DNA from: DASVCZ01 sp036381335
GTDB lineage: Bacteria; Patescibacteriota; Microgenomatia; UBA1400; PJMF01
NCBI GenBank assembly: GCA_036381335.1
Contig: DASVCZ010000053.1
Span: 1 to 6,122 of the forward strand
Direction: 5' to 3'
Length of the DNA: 6,122 nucleotides
Under the pieces are notes generated by a model. The model was not told the DNA's origin and searched no databases. It was given only the letters and a program-made list of their open reading frames with translations. Of this stretch, positions 1 through 5,146 are shown piece after piece (position 1 is the first letter of the stretch; each line of letters begins with the position of its first letter). Both the position numbers and the translations under genes were made by a program.

Positions 1-155
1 AGGCAACAGATTTTCACGAAAAGGTTAGACAAGGATATCTATCGCTGGCCAAAGCCAATGATAACGGTCGCTGGGTAGTGATCGATGCCAGCGCTACTGA
101 AGACGAAGTGGCAGAAAATATTTGGCAAGCGGTGGAGCAGAAGCTGGGTAGCTAA
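1..155 (+). CDS. tmk: thymidylate kinase (dTMP kinase), C-terminal end only
   Basis: Only the last 50 codons are in the window, read in the frame starting at base 3 and ending at TAA 153-155. They contain FHEKVRQGYLSLAK, then RWVVIDAS and an acidic closing helix (DEVAENIWQAVEQKLG). This order is characteristic of the C-terminus of bacterial thymidylate kinase, where the FHxxVRxGY helix follows the LID region and the VIDA strand comes near the end. The enzyme phosphorylates dTMP to dTDP with ATP in the cytosol, for DNA precursor synthesis. The P-loop and DRY/DRH motif are outside the window. The stop overlaps by 4 nt the stop of the convergent toxin gene. GC content here is about 50%, higher than in most of the block that follows. 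Identification is from family knowledge of the C-terminal pattern. Confidence 0.88.
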   Translation, partial: ATDFHEKVRQGYLSLAKANDNGRWVVIDASATEDEVAENIWQAVEQKLGS

Positions 156-487
156 GACTTCACTAAAGACGAAACTGTTTTTCTCATTTCTTCAATTTGC
201 TGGTTACTGAGTGCTCCTAGTTTTTTCTCCAATCGATTGATATCCATGGTTCTCAGGTACCAGCAAAGAAGCGTAGAATCTTTTTCCAGTGCGGTATTTT
301 TTAGGCTAAGTTCCCATGGATTATTACTTTTGGTTCGAGTAAGAGGGGCAACTAAGCAAAAACGGGGATCAATTTTGGAGATGGTAGCACTAATAATGAC
401 AGCCGGACGATATTTTTTTAATTCCCTCCCTGTGCTTGGGTGGAATCTTACTAAATAAATATCTCCTGTCTGCAGCTCATTGGGCAT
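152..487 (-). CDS. MazF/PemK-family toxin (endoribonuclease)
   Basis: The 111-aa product from ATG 487 matches the MazF/PemK/CcdB fold pattern. GDIYLVRF is the first strand (residues 8-15). Next come a TGRELKKYRPAVIIS loop-strand (19-33), CLVAPLTRTK (44-53), and a C-terminal LRTMDINRLEKKLGALS segment followed by a helix. R27 and T50 sit where the catalytic Arg and Ser/Thr of MazF enzymes are expected. Family members cut mRNA or other RNA and stop growth when the antitoxin is lost. A start 30 nt upstream (517) is open, but GAGGAG at 492-497, four bases before ATG 487, favours the shorter form, which has normal family length. The start overlaps the end of the antitoxin gene by 11 nt, so the two are translationally coupled. 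Its stop overlaps the tmk stop. Cleavage specificity cannot be read from sequence. Confidence 0.88.
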   Translation of the reverse strand: MPNELQTGDIYLVRFHPSTGRELKKYRPAVIISATISKIDPRFCLVAPLTRTKSNNPWELSLKNTALEKDSTLLCWYLRTMDINRLEKKLGALSNQQIEEMRKTVSSLVKS

Positions 488-785
488 CACGCTCCTCAAG
501 ATAATTCCACATCTCATCCATCGCTGCTTGCTCAGAGGCAGCTAGGTCACCCAAATCAGGCCTATCAACAAAACGATAGGTATGAAGGATAGCCTCTAAG
601 GCAAGTTGTGTCAGAAGTTTACTTCGATCTATGGTGGGGAATAGTCGATCAAGCTCTTCTACCACGATTGAAGGCATTTTAACTTGAATGCGTTTATCGG
701 CAGGCACACTGCCATATTCCAAAGCAATGGCCATGTCACGAAGGCTAAGATACTTAGCAGCGGGAAGGGTGTATTTCTTTGCCAT
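477..785 (-). CDS. ribbon-helix-helix antitoxin paired with the MazF/PemK toxin
   Basis: This 102-aa protein carries a ribbon-helix-helix pattern at about residues 31-67: the strand KRIQVKMP, a helix SIVVEELDRLF, a turn with PTIDRS, and a helix KLLTQLALEAIL. The acidic tail (DEMWNYLEERDAQ) is suited to wrapping a toxin. RHH antitoxins bind DNA as dimers through the N-terminal strand and neutralise the toxin with the C-terminus. The gene precedes and overlaps the toxin, the usual type II order. I chose ATG 785 because a TATAAT ends 7 nt before it, which would give a leaderless mRNA. A GTG at 803, with GGAAG about 8 nt upstream, would add MCIIVC and start 3 nt after the previous stop; it cannot be excluded. 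Residues 1-30 have no motif I recognise. The gene ends in the window's only TGA gene stop. Confidence 0.82.
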   Translation of the reverse strand: MAKKYTLPAAKYLSLRDMAIALEYGSVPADKRIQVKMPSIVVEELDRLFPTIDRSKLLTQLALEAILHTYRFVDRPDLGDLAASEQAAMDEMWNYLEERDAQ

Positions 786-803
786 ACACACGATTATACA
801 CAC
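784..803 (-). repeat. paired 8-bp direct repeats, likely antitoxin operator
   Basis: Minus-strand GTGTGTAT occurs twice, perfectly, at 796-803 and 784-791, separated by 4 bp and so spaced about one helical turn (12 bp) apart. The copies flank and overlap the -10 box and the start codon. RHH proteins often bind such short tandem sites as cooperating dimers, which fits autorepression of the toxin-antitoxin operon. The binding itself is inference. Confidence 0.5.
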
Positions 804-820
804 TAACTAATCTTCCGCAA
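793..820 (-). promoter_or_regulatory. promoter of the toxin-antitoxin operon
   Basis: On the minus strand, a perfect TATAAT (793-798) lies 16 bp from a weak -35 TTGCGG (815-820). The predicted start point, about 785-786, coincides with the antitoxin ATG, and no Shine-Dalgarno is present, so a leaderless transcript is expected. The promoter overlaps the last codons of the upstream minus-strand gene, so readthrough from it is also possible. Confidence 0.55.
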
Positions 821-1307
821 AGGGTCGTTCTTCTTCCGGAAATTGAGCTTTAATTGCCTGCAAACTAATGAAGTCATGAGCAGAATGGGGAACAATATCT
901 GTTTCGATATTCACAGGGTGAGCTTCAATTTTGTAACCTGAAGGTGATTTTTTGAGCAGAAACGTTTTTTTACCTTCTTTATAGACAGGTACTACGACCA
1001 GCACCTCTTCCACAATGGTGTCAAAAAATTTGACTGGTAAGCGGAGTGGTTCCGCATGACCACTTTCTCCGGTGTGAATAATTAGGCCAGTGGTGACATT
1101 ATAAACACCCCAGTATCGGCTTTCTTCTCCAAAAGCAGGTTTGTTTTCCGGCGTACGGGGCTTCTTTTCTGATGGAGTTGGATTTTTTTGCAAAAGGTGG
1201 CTGAGGTCTTCAGTCTCCACGTTTAGGAACTTGGCGATAAGTCTTAGAACAGTTAATCGGCCTGGGCTGTCTGTAGTGGGGATGGAAGGTTTCTCTTTAC
1301 GAGGCAT
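807..1307 (-). CDS. unrecognised 166-aa protein, helical N-terminus and beta-rich C-terminal domain
   Basis: I do not recognise this protein. From ATG 1307 it begins with a basic stretch, then an amphipathic helical region (about residues 16-40, GRLTVLRLIAKFLNVETEDL). A Pro/Lys/Glu-rich linker follows (41-60). The C-terminal domain (about 64-155) has alternating strands such as YWGVYNVTTGLIIHTG, VEEVLVVVPVY and KTFLLKKSPSGYKIEAH. There is no signal peptide or membrane segment, so it is probably cytosolic. The gene ends with TAG 807-809, only 21 nt before the antitoxin ATG, so it may be co-transcribed with the toxin-antitoxin pair, although that pair has its own promoter. The Shine-Dalgarno is weak (AGAAAG). 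Its layout, a disordered linker before a beta-rich domain, resembles the broken gene at 2375-3100, but I see no clear sequence identity between them. Confidence 0.7.
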   Translation of the reverse strand: MPRKEKPSIPTTDSPGRLTVLRLIAKFLNVETEDLSHLLQKNPTPSEKKPRTPENKPAFGEESRYWGVYNVTTGLIIHTGESGHAEPLRLPVKFFDTIVEEVLVVVPVYKEGKKTFLLKKSPSGYKIEAHPVNIETDIVPHSAHDFISLQAIKAQFPEEERPFAED

Positions 1308-1349
1308 GGTAATTCTTTCTATAACTTTACTATTACTTATCTGCTACAT

Positions 1350-1358
1350 AGTATATCA
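1350..1358 (-). promoter_or_regulatory. extended -10 promoter for the 807-1307 gene
   Basis: Minus-strand TGA-TATACT is an extended -10 element with a 5/6 -10 hexamer. No good -35 lies 16-18 bp upstream. The predicted start, near 1343, gives a leader of about 36 nt to ATG 1307. Confidence 0.4.
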
Positions 1359-1375
1359 AAGAATTTCAGCGTGGG

Positions 1376-1406
1376 TTGACGAAGAGGGTGAAAGCTTGGT
1401 AATAAT
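1376..1406 (+). promoter_or_regulatory. candidate promoter for the 1451-1927 gene
   Basis: TTGACG (1376-1381) matches 5/6 of the -35 consensus. AATAAT (1401-1406) matches 5/6 of the -10 consensus, but the spacer is long at 19 bp. The start would be near 1413, giving a leader of about 38 nt that contains the strong Shine-Dalgarno before 1451. Confidence 0.4.
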
Positions 1407-1440
1407 GAGAGAGTGACTTATTAGTTTCAGATAACACTGA

Positions 1441-1447
1441 AAAGGAG
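1441..1447 (+). promoter_or_regulatory. strong Shine-Dalgarno AAAGGAG
   Basis: AAAGGAG ends 3 nt before ATG 1451 and fixes the start of the plus-strand gene. Confidence 0.7.
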
Positions 1448-1450
1448 AAA

Positions 1451-1927
1451 ATGCCAGAAATAAATACAAGATCTGTTGAACTAGCTGCTGATGCTTTAGG
1501 TAAGATAGTAAATTCTGTTGCAAAAGGGGAAACCGTTTCTGTGGTAGATGAAGGAAAAAAGATTTTTCAACAATTTGAACTTTCTGAAGACCAACAAAGG
1601 GCAGTGCTTAGAAAAGTAGCAAATGATTTATCTTCGGCAAGAGCTGTTCAGGAACAGGGTCAAATGCATAATGAGAGAATGTATGCAGAAGCTGATGCCT
1701 TGGAATTTGTAAAGTGGCTTAGAGGAGCGGGGCTTGGTGACTCAGAAGTCGAGAAATATGGAGTCAGATATGGTTTCTCAGAAAGCTTGATCAAGGATGC
1801 GCTAAGAATCCCTTCTATGCCTTTAACACCGGAAGAACAAAATAAACTAAATAAACGTCGAACTCAAACTAATGATGTTTTGAGGCCAAATGTATTGACC
1901 CCTCAGAAACCTGACACTCAAATGTAG
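1451..1927 (+). CDS. unrecognised 158-aa helical protein
   Basis: I do not recognise this protein. It starts at ATG 1451 behind a strong AAAGGAG and appears almost wholly helical and soluble. An N-terminal helical half (residues 7-68) carries many charged and Gln residues. A section at about 83-118 (LEFVKWLRGAGLGDSEVEKYGVRYGFSE) could form a short multi-helix bundle with helix-turn-helix-like spacing; this is only a visual impression. The tail (122-158) is polar and Pro-containing, probably disordered, and ends in TPQKPDTQM. That TPQKP is shared, with 15 of 17 underlying bases identical, with the N-terminal part of the 365-aa protein at 3626. No signal peptide or membrane segment is seen. Its TAG stop lies 2 nt from the stop of the convergent gene at 1930, with no hairpin between them. 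Confidence 0.75.
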   Translation: MPEINTRSVELAADALGKIVNSVAKGETVSVVDEGKKIFQQFELSEDQQRAVLRKVANDLSSARAVQEQGQMHNERMYAEADALEFVKWLRGAGLGDSEVEKYGVRYGFSESLIKDALRIPSMPLTPEEQNKLNKRRTQTNDVLRPNVLTPQKPDTQM

Positions 1928-1929
1928 TT

Positions 1930-2367
1930 TTAGTGTAACTTAGGTTGTGTAATAGCAAGATGAATGAGACGAGCAAGCTCAATTAAGTCTTCGTACACCA
2001 CAATATCGGCTGATTCTTTAGATTCGAGTGCCAGTTTTAATCGTGATTTCAATCGACTCAATAGTTGATAACGGGGCAGATGTATTTGAATTTCTGCTCG
2101 GATTTTCATGATTAAGAAAGGAATTTCACCATTATCATTATCTCTTAGGTTAGCTAATCCACAGATAATATTTAAGTCTCCAAAAAAATCTCCTTCATCA
2201 AAAGTATTGACTAATGTTTCATACACCATTTCTTGAGTTATTTCTGCATTATCAGTTTGGGAAAACAATGACAAATGACGTTCAAAGTAATTAAGGAATG
2301 GAGAATCTGTTTCACCCTTTTGCATAGAACTGAAAGCATTATACTTCATCCTCTCGCAGGCCCGCAT
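1930..2367 (-). CDS. unrecognised 145-aa helical protein with YFERHLSLF motif
   Basis: I do not recognise this protein. It is acidic in the middle and ends in a long basic/hydrophobic helical stretch (PRYQLLSRLKSRLKLALESK, then VVYEDLIELARLIHLA). The segment FLNYFERHLSLF near residues 24-35 closely matches YFERNLFLF in the first gene of this minus-strand run (3134-3502), and both are followed by helix-rich acidic sequence, so distant paralogy is possible. I chose ATG 2367, 7 nt past the TAG of the gene before it, which suits translational coupling. A TTG at 2394 would extend it by 9 residues and overlap that gene. ATG 2349 is also possible, but GAGAGG lies directly against it, too close to act as a ribosome-binding site. 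The gene is AT-rich (about 27% GC around 2161-2220). No membrane segment is seen. Confidence 0.7.
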   Translation of the reverse strand: MRACERMKYNAFSSMQKGETDSPFLNYFERHLSLFSQTDNAEITQEMVYETLVNTFDEGDFFGDLNIICGLANLRDNDNGEIPFLIMKIRAEIQIHLPRYQLLSRLKSRLKLALESKESADIVVYEDLIELARLIHLAITQPKLH

Positions 2368-2374
2368 GTGTGAA

Positions 2375-2938
2375 CTACCCAATGATCGTGTCAATCAGAG
2401 GCAAGGCACTGGCCTGTTCCGGAGTATAGTTAGCAAGAACTGTAATGTAGACTGCTTTTTTATTTTTATCGGTAGTGTTTATCTCAGCTTGGTACGCCAC
2501 ACTCGTTTCACCTTGGAAAGCTCTAAAATTAAACCGCATCACCTCTGCTTCAGGGGCAGTAGGCGAGTGTTTTTTCACATAGGCTTTTATCTCATTGACT
2601 GGGAAAGGGTTCAGCGAAACGCTTGTATATTTGTTGCTGAGAGGACTGTAATTGAAGGTATCTGTGGTAACCCCGGTGGGGTCGGTAAAGTAAATTTGAT
2701 ACTCGGCATTGTTCTCTTTTTCCGTCACAGTAGCTGGAGGGGCTGCTTGCTCAGTCTTAGGTAAAGGCTTTATCTCGGGTTTAGTTGCTGGCGCAGGTTC
2801 ATCGTCCCAACCCAATCCCGCAAAAGGATTGTCGTTACCGGTGCCAACTGAAGAAACCCGGCGCTGGAAAAATTTATCACTGGGTTTAGTATTAGTAGCT
2901 GAAGTGTGACTCGCAGAGGTTTCAAATGGAGGCACCAC
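2375..2938 (-). CDS. unrecognised protein, downstream 187-codon part of a frame broken by an in-frame stop
   Basis: This is the open part of a gene whose natural start appears to be ATG 3100; the same frame is cut by TAA at 3002-3004. Between that stop and 2938 the frame already reads as protein (RAADRVARLNAAEAASKPPA), so the GTG at 2938 is unlikely to be a native start. No Shine-Dalgarno precedes it or the adjacent GTG 2941. The product has a long Pro/Thr/Ser-rich, probably disordered region (1-77) containing NPFAGLGWDDEP. A C-terminal domain follows (about 78-187), with strand-like segments AEYQIYFTDP, EVMRFNFRAF, SVAYQAEINTT and KAVYITVLANY. I recognise no family. Whether product is made depends on stop readthrough, a sequencing error, or weak reinitiation. 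It sits between the two genes sharing the YFER motif and likely shares their transcript. Confidence 0.6.
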   Translation of the reverse strand: MVPPFETSASHTSATNTKPSDKFFQRRVSSVGTGNDNPFAGLGWDDEPAPATKPEIKPLPKTEQAAPPATVTEKENNAEYQIYFTDPTGVTTDTFNYSPLSNKYTSVSLNPFPVNEIKAYVKKHSPTAPEAEVMRFNFRAFQGETSVAYQAEINTTDKNKKAVYITVLANYTPEQASALPLIDTIIG

Positions 2939-3001
2939 CGGAGCTGGTGGCTTACTGGCTGCCTCAGCCGCATTTAACCTAGCAACGCGGTCAGCGGCTC
3001 T

Positions 3002-3100
3002 TTATTGATCTATGGGGTCAGTGTTCACCGAGCTGACTGGTGATTCGCCTAATGGTTTAATTATTGGTTTGTTTTGTGGCTCATTACCTTCATTAATCAT
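3002..3100 (-). CDS. 32-codon 5' segment of the same broken gene, ending in TAA
   Basis: ATG 3100 has the best ribosome-binding site of the minus-strand run (AAAAGGAG at 3106-3113, 5-nt spacer). It opens a frame of 32 codons, polar and Pro-rich (MINEGNEPQNKPIIKPLGES at its start), before TAA at 3002-3004. From 3100 to the final TAG at 2375 is exactly 242 codons in one frame, with this TAA as codon 33 the only interruption. The sense codons after the stop are Ala/Arg-rich and continue the low-complexity style. The simplest reading is one gene of about 241 codons with a nonsense change (for instance from CAA, GAA or AAA). A genuine short ORF followed by a separate gene is less likely, because no start with a ribosome-binding site is visible downstream. 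Confidence 0.6.
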   Translation of the reverse strand: MINEGNEPQNKPIIKPLGESPVSSVNTDPIDQ

Positions 3101-3105
3101 GGACA

Positions 3106-3113
3106 CTCCTTTT
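3106..3113 (-). promoter_or_regulatory. strong Shine-Dalgarno AAAAGGAG
   Basis: Minus-strand AAAAGGAG lies 5 nt before ATG 3100. It is in the 33-nt gap after the stop of the upstream gene (3134) and decides the start of the interrupted gene. Confidence 0.65.
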
Positions 3114-3133
3114 ATGGATACCTACTAACTTAA

Positions 3134-3502
3134 CTATAGCAAGTAATGAGAGGTGAATCCAGATTGAATGAGGGAGAGAACCTTCACAGATAGTCCGGCG
3201 TTTTGAACGAGGCGAGTCACTTGAGCTAGTATTTCAAGTTCATCTTGGTCTAACTCCACTACCTGACACCACAACTCTATTTGATATAACTGAAAATTAC
3301 TTAGGTACTCATCTTTGATCTCCTCAAGTTGGCGCCTAATACACTCTACTTCATCAAAAATTTCACTACTTAGTTCCAAAGGAGTCAGGCGAATCACTTC
3401 ATCTAGGAAAAGGAATAAGTTACGCTCAAAGTAAAGTTTTTTTACGACTTCATCAAGGTCGATGGTGATGGAGGGTTGTTCGGGACGTCTGAAAGGGATC
3501 AT
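3134..3502 (-). CDS. unrecognised 122-aa acidic helical protein with YFERNLFLF motif
   Basis: I do not recognise this protein; it is the first gene of the minus-strand run. From ATG 3502 it reads MIPFRRPEQPSITIDLDEVV, then LYFERNLFLFLDEVIRL and a long acidic helical stretch (EVECIRRQLEEIKDEYL, VVELDQDELEILAQVTRLV), with no membrane segment. The YFERNLFLF motif matches YFERHLSLF in the gene at 1930-2367 at 7 of 9 positions, and both proteins have a later EI...(Y/F)QL helix, so the two may descend from one ancestor. A TTG at 3514 would add four residues and lacks a Shine-Dalgarno. ATG 3502 has only a weak upstream GAG but fits a start point near 3524. The TAG stop is 33 nt before the ATG of the broken gene, consistent with one transcript for all three. 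Confidence 0.72.
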   Translation of the reverse strand: MIPFRRPEQPSITIDLDEVVKKLYFERNLFLFLDEVIRLTPLELSSEIFDEVECIRRQLEEIKDEYLSNFQLYQIELWCQVVELDQDELEILAQVTRLVQNAGLSVKVLSLIQSGFTSHYLL

Positions 3503-3530
3503 AAATATGCTCAAAGACTATCTAAGTACC

Positions 3531-3536
3531 AGTATA
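3531..3536 (-). promoter_or_regulatory. candidate -10 box for the minus-strand run 3502 to 1930
   Basis: Minus-strand TATACT matches 5/6 of the -10 consensus and predicts a start near 3524, about 22 nt before ATG 3502. The -35 region is T-rich without a clear match. It lies 36 bp from the plus-strand -10 at 3573, so the two divergent promoters are close-set. Confidence 0.35.
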
Positions 3537-3569
3537 CTTCATCTCTCGAGTAAAAAAGAAACACTTTTT

Positions 3570-3578
3570 TGGTATAAT
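3570..3578 (+). promoter_or_regulatory. extended -10 promoter for the 3626-4723 gene
   Basis: TGG-TATAAT is a perfect -10 with an extended TGn element. The -35 region (around 3550) has no clear match, which extended -10 promoters tolerate. The predicted start, near 3585, leaves a leader of about 40 nt. Confidence 0.6.
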
Positions 3579-3625
3579 GTAAGAGTTGCGTAAGTAATAC
3601 TCATAATTTAAGGTTTAAAAATAGA

Positions 3626-4723
3626 ATGACTGAGCGACTACAATCACTTGCTACCGAACAGGGCAATCTTTTGAGTGCAACTCAAAAAAGAGAGGTGCTT
3701 GTAATTCCTGCTCTAAAAGTTTTAAATGGAAGTGGGAGTGAGATAGTACCTATGGATGAAGTAACCCCTCAAAAACCTAAAGACAAAATTATCCTTGAGG
3801 CGGAAGGGCGGCCGCCAGTGGATCTTCTAGCTGCCAATCAACATCTTACAGATGAAGACTTAATAAAGCAGATTGAAACTTCACCATCTTCATTTACCCG
3901 ACAGTTTTATCAAAATATTTTAGATGCAAGAAGGCGTAAAGTTTCTCCAAATGCCTCTCTCGAACAGGTAGATTTTAGTCATTTAGCTACTCGAACTCAA
4001 GAAGTACAACTTGAAGCAACGGGGTTGAGTAAAGAACAACTTGCTCAGAATCAAGAACAAGAAAGTGTCGCAACTCAATCTGAAGTTCAAATCGATATGG
4101 GACAGAATGCTCATGATGAGGCAATGGTGAAGTATATGGCAATGAATCCTTTAGAAAGAGCTCAATACGTCATTAGAAGAAACGCCATGTTAAACAAAAA
4201 AGGTGGTAGTTTGGATGAGCCTTTAGAATCAGTTGCAATGTTAGATAATCAGCTCAAGAGGTGGAAAGAAAAGAAAGCGTTATCAATTTTTAAAGAAGCA
4301 AAAGAACAAGGGAAGCAGCTGAATTTAGCAACTTTTTTGGAAAAAATGGATCAATTTAAGATACCTCCTGCTGAGGCAGCTCAACTCTTTGCGAAAGGCC
4401 CCGTAGAAGTAGCTCCATTATCAAAATCTGAAACAGGACCCCTCAAAGAGATTTTCAATAAAGAAATAATGAAAGGTGTTAATCAAGTATTTATTGATAA
4501 TTTCTTCTTAAATGATGAAAAAGGAAAGTACTCAGCGGCTGTAAGGTGTTTGCTTGGTGTTTGGAGGAATCTTCAAAAAATGAAACGTGATGCCGATAGA
4601 GAAGGGCAATACCAACGGATGGCTGAAGTTAATCTCATTATTAATGACTTTGATAAAGTAGCTAAAGCATATGTTCTAGCACATCGAGTGAGTTTTCGTG
4701 CTCAGTCCGAGTATCTTAGCTAG
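3626..4723 (+). CDS. unrecognised 365-aa hydrophilic helical protein
   Basis: This is the largest gene here, and I do not recognise it. From ATG 3626 (weak AAGG upstream) the N-terminal 60 residues are mixed, with TPQKPKDK at 47-54. A helical region follows (65-105, LTDEDLIKQIETSPSSFTRQ region). Residues 131-155 are Gln/Glu-rich and probably flexible. From 165 on the protein is mostly charged helices: NPLERAQYVIRRNAM (174-188), LDNQLKRWKEKKALSIFKEA (206-225), and a C-terminal bundle (272-360) with FNKEIMKGVNQVFIDNFFLN and AVRCLLGVWRNLQKMKRDAD. There is no signal peptide, membrane helix or nucleotide-binding motif. A structural or scaffolding role is conceivable but unsupported. The gene is AT-rich (about 35% GC near 4261-4320). 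Its TAG overlaps the end of the convergent 4716 gene by 8 nt. Confidence 0.8.
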   Translation: MTERLQSLATEQGNLLSATQKREVLVIPALKVLNGSGSEIVPMDEVTPQKPKDKIILEAEGRPPVDLLAANQHLTDEDLIKQIETSPSSFTRQFYQNILDARRRKVSPNASLEQVDFSHLATRTQEVQLEATGLSKEQLAQNQEQESVATQSEVQIDMGQNAHDEAMVKYMAMNPLERAQYVIRRNAMLNKKGGSLDEPLESVAMLDNQLKRWKEKKALSIFKEAKEQGKQLNLATFLEKMDQFKIPPAEAAQLFAKGPVEVAPLSKSETGPLKEIFNKEIMKGVNQVFIDNFFLNDEKGKYSAAVRCLLGVWRNLQKMKRDADREGQYQRMAEVNLIINDFDKVAKAYVLAHRVSFRAQSEYLS

Positions 4724-5102
4724 CAGTTGCATTCCAAAAATCAAGATATAATTTTTTGAATTCAGGACTAGAAACAAAGAGATAGGCAGTTGTGTTTTTA
4801 ATGACTTCCATTTTAGGTTCTTTACAATCAATAATATAAAAGAAAAAGATAGTACCCATAAGTTGCACTATGCCAAACTTCTCTTCGTCAGGGTTTTCCA
4901 AGAGTGAAGATTTTTTAAAAAAATTGATATCTTCGATTGAGCTTAAAGGTAGGTGATAGGCTCTTTGTAGTTGATCCAAGGTAAACTGATAATTAGTAAT
5001 TGCGGGATGAGCCTCTAAAAAATTCAGTAATTGATGGAAATGATAATCGAGAAAACCATAATCATCACGGTGGTAGTACTCAAATTCGGCAGGATTGTAC
5101 AT
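4716..5102 (-). CDS. unrecognised 128-aa aromatic-rich protein
   Basis: I do not recognise this protein. From ATG 5102 it opens with a striking run of Tyr, Phe, His and Asp (FEYYHRDDYGFLDYHFHQLL). A helical segment with ITNYQFTLDQLQRAYHLPL follows. A hydrophobic strand or helix, IVQLMGTIFFFYIIDCKEP, sits at about residues 77-95. The end is VIKNTTAYLFVSSPEFKKLYLDFW. The IFFFYII stretch is short and followed directly by charged residues, so a buried strand is more likely than a membrane span. The N-terminal FLDYHFHQLLNFL loosely recalls FLNYFERHLSLF of the 1930 gene, too weakly to claim homology. The start lacks a clear Shine-Dalgarno. The gene faces the 365-aa gene with an 8-nt overlap and diverges from recR across 44 nt. 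Confidence 0.72.
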   Translation of the reverse strand: MYNPAEFEYYHRDDYGFLDYHFHQLLNFLEAHPAITNYQFTLDQLQRAYHLPLSSIEDINFFKKSSLLENPDEEKFGIVQLMGTIFFFYIIDCKEPKMEVIKNTTAYLFVSSPEFKKLYLDFWNATAS

Positions 5103-5110
5103 ATCTTACT

Positions 5111-5139
5111 TTGCGTAATTAATTTTACTCTGCTACTAT
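5111..5139 (+). promoter_or_regulatory. candidate recR promoter giving a leaderless start
   Basis: TTGCGT (5111-5116), a 17-bp spacer and TACTAT (5134-5139) predict a start point at about 5146-5147, on the recR ATG itself. No Shine-Dalgarno precedes recR. The arrangement resembles the antitoxin promoter, with a TTGCG-type -35 and the -10 ending 7 nt before the ATG. Both hexamers are imperfect. Confidence 0.4.
5122..5127 (-). promoter_or_regulatory. candidate -10 box for the 4716-5102 gene
   Basis: Minus-strand TAAAAT (5/6) would start transcription near 5115, about 13 nt before ATG 5102. It lies between the -35 and -10 elements proposed for recR on the other strand, so the two promoters would compete. 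No good -35 is visible. Confidence 0.3.
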
Positions 5140-5146
5140 CACTACT

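Noticed and set aside
1306..1416. Plus-strand 36-codon ORF from ATG 1306 with a hydrophobic N-terminal half (VILSITLLLLICYIVY) and an acidic tail, resembling a small membrane protein.
   Set aside because: Its ATG shares bases with the start codon of the minus-strand gene, the only GAGG is one base from the ATG, and it covers the promoters of both neighbours. An AT-rich promoter gap can give such a reading by chance.
2366..2764. Plus-strand 132-codon ORF opposite the 2375 gene.
   Set aside because: Cys/Arg/Phe-rich composition typical of an antisense shadow, with no Shine-Dalgarno; the minus-strand frame has continuous linker and domain character and a strong upstream ribosome-binding site.
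2770..2973. Minus-strand 67-codon ORF in another frame over the broken gene.
   Set aside because: It overlaps the well-formed Pro-rich frame, is of low-complexity Leu/Arg composition and has no ribosome-binding site; a shadow frame.
3002..3004. The in-frame TAA as evidence of an altered genetic code.
   Set aside because: tmk and the genes at 1930 and 4716 end in TAA at sensible family or convergent-junction positions, so TAA works as a stop here.
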